Assembly: GCA_963585895.1 (NCBI GenBank)
Contig: OY757911.1
Span: forward strand, 56,863,438 to 56,927,437
Source of the DNA: Sepioteuthis lessoniana
Taxonomy: Eukaryota; Mollusca; Cephalopoda; Myopsida; Loliginidae
Length of the DNA: 64,000 nt
Direction of reading: 5' to 3'
Of this stretch, positions 60,281-64,000 are shown piece after piece (position 1 is the first letter of the stretch; each line of letters starts with the position of its first letter). The notes below the pieces were generated by a model, which worked only from the letters and a program-made list of their open reading frames with translations, was not told the DNA's origin and searched no databases. Both the position numbers and the translations under genes were made by a program.

Positions 60281-61680
60281 GGGGTGTTAGTTTCTAAGAC
60301 AAAAAAAAAACATTGTCACTTCAGTGTTGCCAAATAGCGTAACTATAACCGTTACGCTACGCAGTACACTTCAAAGTTCCTAGTATAGTACTTGTGTCTT
60401 ATATTGGTTCTCATCTTTTGGATGTGGGAAGGCATATATGCCAAAAAAGAGTAATGTCTAATTCTGGAATTTCCAATTCTGTTGATGAACATAACCGTTG
60501 CACAATAAAGAGTCAGACGCCTACCAAATATTTTGTCATGGCCGAGATGTACGTGTATAGGTTTACACGTTTACCTAATCCTATGCTGAATTTGCTTCAA
60601 AATATTTAGGATTAGATTTTAATAAATGAGTCTTTAGAAATCGAATTAAATGGACTACCATAACAGTTGAAATTAAAACAAAATGAAGAATCATCAACTT
60701 TCCGTCTATTTTTCTTATTTAGCATTTATTTCTTTGCAGAATATTGAATTATTTATTAAATTATAACCATTTTCATTCGTGTGTTTTTTTATCCGTATGA
60801 ATTTTTAAATAGTGATGCCATATAAAAGGATAGTGGGCTTAGAAGACGCACAAAATAGAAGGAATTATCCCCAAAACGCTATAGTATATATTCTGATCTT
60901 CGGCAAAAGTGTGAAAGAACCAGATTTTAGTCTGTCGGTTAAAAAAATCACAGCACATCATACAATCTTACCTTGCAGGTGATCAGTCTACAATAAGACA
61001 ACTCAAATTCAAAATATAAAAACTGTTTGGGGAAACCACACTGATAAAAGGATTTACTGAATTTTGCTAAGACTCGAATACATTAGTAAACACAGCGATA
61101 TATCTTCCAAAAATAGTCCGTATGAATCCATAAAGTATCTTGTGTATAACCCAAATTATATCTTTACTTGTCAATTTCTCACTATACAAAACATTAAATC
61201 CCAAAACAATCTTTTTATAAGTATACAAAGTTGAAATTATAATTATATAATAATTTCGTTCAAAGCACATGAAAAAATTAATCATGTTCAGCCTCAAATC
61301 AGTTATCATATGAAATAGCGGTACATTATCCATACACGATCACACTGGAAGTAATTTCGAAATTTGGCAGAAACTATACAAGTTTATACTTGTAAAAACA
61401 ACCGTGTCATATCTTAGGGGAACTAAATAGGTACATGAACCCAGTCATATTAGTTTTATAATGATTTGCTTTTTTCGTTTCTATAATTTACGCCATATTG
61501 GAGTAAACACACAAAAAATAATCTAGGGAATCTTACTCTGATTGAAACGTCAAACCCGGGCACAAGTAAACAACTGACTTATCAATAGCGTTAGCTTAAT
61601 GTTGCTTAAGTAAAACGCCAAAGTTTATTTAGAAATACTAATTGAAACAGAATAATCTGATATTAAATGAACAATCAGTA
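60279..61680. other. spacer, no gene called
   Basis: A 71-codon frame at 60394-60609 and an 88-codon minus frame at 61067-61333 lack any recognisable domain. Confidence 0.5.
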
Positions 61681-61915
61681 CATTGACAGGCCTTAGTCGA
61701 GGGCGAACCGATGGCTCAATTTTCGATAGCTAATACACAGAAGTATAGAAGAGGGCTCTACTCCTTTTCCTGGATTGCCCCATTTACTGTTGAGCCTTAC
61801 CTAATAATGCTTAGTGTTAAACTAGGACGCATTAAGTACAATTATTTGAGTCTTTGGTATACGAATTATATAGCTCCCTCGGATTCTAACTTCAGGCAGA
61901 AATACCGATCCATAC
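61681..61915 (-). mobile_element. tRNA-SINE family 2, copy
   Basis: On minus: GGTAAGGCTCAACAGTAAAT, GGGGCAATCCAGGAAAAGGA, GTAGAGCCCTCTTCTATACT and TTCGCCCTCGACTAAGG. Same order as the 51.9-kb copy. The tRNA head is degraded. Confidence 0.7.
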
Positions 61916-62580
61916 AGAGATAATCCTATAATCAGTATTTCTTGCCTAATACATATTAACGAAAATTGAACTAGTAGAAAAATGCACAAAAAATGCATAC
62001 TGAAAGAATTAATATTAATAAGAAATCCTTTCGCGCATGCATCTAAGGCATATACTGAATAAAATATTATTTATTCGCATGTATTATTAAAAAAATGAAC
62101 GATGATTCAACCAAAAATCTATATATAATGTCAGAGGAACATCTCTTAATAGACCGAAAAATAATTGCAAGTTATGAGATATTTTGCGTATGACTTCCCG
62201 AATAAGCTGAAGACATTTGCCATAAATCCAAAATAATTTTGCGTCATAAAGCTGAGAATAACCGGTCTGCAGCAAAGATTGGACAATATATAAGCAGTAA
62301 AATATAGAAAAAGAAATCTAGTCAAGCTAAAATCATATTTTAACTTATTCGTTTTTTAAAGATAAACATACTGTTAGCACAAACTCATGTTTAAACTGAG
62401 TAAATCAAACAAAAACATAAGACGTATGCAGTTTGGGTACACACCATTTCTCTTCGTAATAAGGATTTAACCTGATGACATTGCTATGGAAACATTCATG
62501 AGAAGGGTCGGTAAATTAGGATAGACATGCATAAATACGTGTATCATCAAAGCATGCATATAAACTCATACGACACTAGC

Positions 62581-62582
<2 letters not shown>
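61916..62582. other. spacer
   Basis: AT-rich. Nothing recognised. Confidence 0.5.
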
Positions 62583-62638
<56 letters not shown>

Positions 62639-62696
62639 TATACATATATATATAAAATTGTGAGTATATGTATTAGTGATTGGTGTGTGTGAGTTA

Positions 62697-62758
<62 letters not shown>
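62583..62758. repeat. two (TA)n arrays
   Basis: 62583-62653 (with single G and C interruptions) and 62699-62758. Confidence 0.96.
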
Positions 62759-62760
<2 letters not shown>

Positions 62761-64000
62761 TAACATTGTTGAACGAGGCTGTGTGCAGTTTACATACGCT
62801 ACTTCTATTCGCATCAAATTTGTTCCATCCCATTTCGTATTTCCTGTCAACAAATTTTCAACATTTTTTGCTATATTGCAAAACTGTAACACACGCCTCA
62901 ACAATTCTTACCGATATATATTTCGCGAAGAAGAATCAATCGAATGCTAAGAGAATCCTCACAGTTTTCTTTTTCTTCCATATCGGTTTATCTTTTTAAC
63001 TCTTTTTTTCAATCATTCTCTTTCACTCCATGTGTATATAGATATTCTCTCACCCCTTTCAATTACATATATACGAGTGAATAAACAGGTATGTATTCGC
63101 CCATTTTTTTTATATTATTGTTTATATACATATCACCAGAGATATATGTTTTTAGGAAATAATTGTGAAAATTTAACTATAATTCTTATAATTGCTAAAA
63201 TACATTAAGAATTAATCAAAAACTGAAAAAAAATGTACCAAATTAGGTATAATAATATTGAAATAAACAAATGCTTATCATGTATGACAATTACATGACA
63301 AGTGCTTGCTCGCGGATTGGACCAAAAGCCGTTGATTGTCTTTTTTCCCAATTGGGCTGAAAAAAGTGAAGAAAAACTTTTTTTAATAGCGTCCCAATTT
63401 TTCTAAGTTATTTATTACGAATAATATCCAGAGTAGTTCTGCTAATTGCTTATCGTAATAAAAATATATTTAGAAGAAATTTGTTCCTTTATATATCAGC
63501 CTCGAGGGACACAGAAAAGGATAAAATCTCATGTCTCTGAAATTACGTTTCTCCGCGACTGTGTTATGTTTATAACTCCGAATATAACTATAAAAACATA
63601 AGTTTTCTGTTTTTGCTCACGTGTTTTTATAACCCAATCAAAATCAGTATTTTCTTTAACCTGAAGTTTTCGTTCTCATATCTATGCTGTGATGATACCT
63701 GACGGAGTAAGCAAAATCGATAAATATTTAACCCGGAATCAAAATGTGTCAGCTGGTTCGAGCGTCTCTTCCTACAATGTTACATGACCGTTTTATCTTC
63801 ATCATTAACATTAATGGATCATGTGTAAGTATACATTCCTCTTTAACATATTCTGTTAAAAACACAAATAAAGTCATTTTGAGAGGGTTTTTTTTTCCTA
63901 TGACAGATGTTCTTTCTAGTGTTGTTGTTGTGGTTGGAGTTGCCCATTTTGTTTAATTCTATATAAAAATTGTATGAACAATTTTTCCCCAAGTTCTCTT
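62759..64000. other. AT-rich spacer, no gene seen
   Basis: T-rich. The frames at 62676-62999 and 63744-63956 are microsatellite- or composition-driven. Confidence 0.55.

Noticed and set aside
60335-60375. tRNA-like CGTAACGGTTATAG stretch
   Set aside because: Only an A-box-like segment. No B-box at proper distance and no second copy seen.

Overview
The window is AT-rich, repeat-dense animal DNA, most likely from a cephalopod mollusc (octopus or squid). The reasons are the mix of Penelope-like retroelements with GIY-YIG endonucleases, mariner transposons, R2-superfamily LINEs, tRNA-derived SINEs, a repeat with a conserved core that resembles the Ceph-domain of cephalopod SINEs, and very many (TA)n, (CA)n and (CT)n arrays. 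The species call is inference from repeat content. I find no complete host gene. The only host-gene candidate is a short signal-peptide-like first exon at 30305-30374 that ends on a perfect splice donor. Long open frames made of alternating Tyr-Ile, Thr-His or Ser-Leu are translated microsatellites.

Layout. 1.5-17 kb: copies of the Ceph-domain-like repeat, SINEs, and a decayed HERO-like LINE (4.7-7.45 kb). 18.2-21.2 kb: an old Penelope-like element (PLE) lying exactly between two (TA)n arrays. 21.9-24.2 kb: a short LINE tail with an 11-bp target-site duplication, a Ser/Leu-tRNA-type SINE and another Ceph-like copy. 24-30 kb: little recognisable. 30.3-33.4 kb: the candidate exon, a SINE, a Penelope-type element with inverted terminal repeats, and an internally deleted mariner. 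34.4-39.9 kb: the densest part, in the order (TA)n, PLE carrying a SINE, (TA)n, PLE with a 547-codon frame, (TA)n, small mariner, (TA)n. 40-45 kb: Ceph-like copies and a LINE 3' end with an (AAT)n tail. 46.76-47.30 kb: a solo LTR with a 4-bp target duplication. 50.5-52.1 kb: one mariner inside an older one, then a SINE. 53.7-55.5 kb: a Ty3/Gypsy pol fossil. 57.3-58.2 kb: a third mariner. 58.5-60.2 kb: a 137-bp tandem duplication and two Ceph-like copies. 61.7 kb: another SINE. The rest is AT-rich spacer.

What stands out. (1) Two mariner copies share one internal deletion whose junction holds 15 nt of telomere-like (TTAGGG) filler, so this is one deletion event that later spread. (2) Three PLEs start and stop at (TA)n arrays, and their 3' ends carry hammerhead-ribozyme-like cores; the best one (37135-37197) can be folded by eye into three stems. 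(3) One PLE endonuclease is interrupted by a palindrome with 44-bp perfect arms. (4) A nine-copy repeat family has a conserved head and a variable tandem body, and its tail is shared with an unrelated tRNA-SINE, which suggests one mobilising LINE for both.
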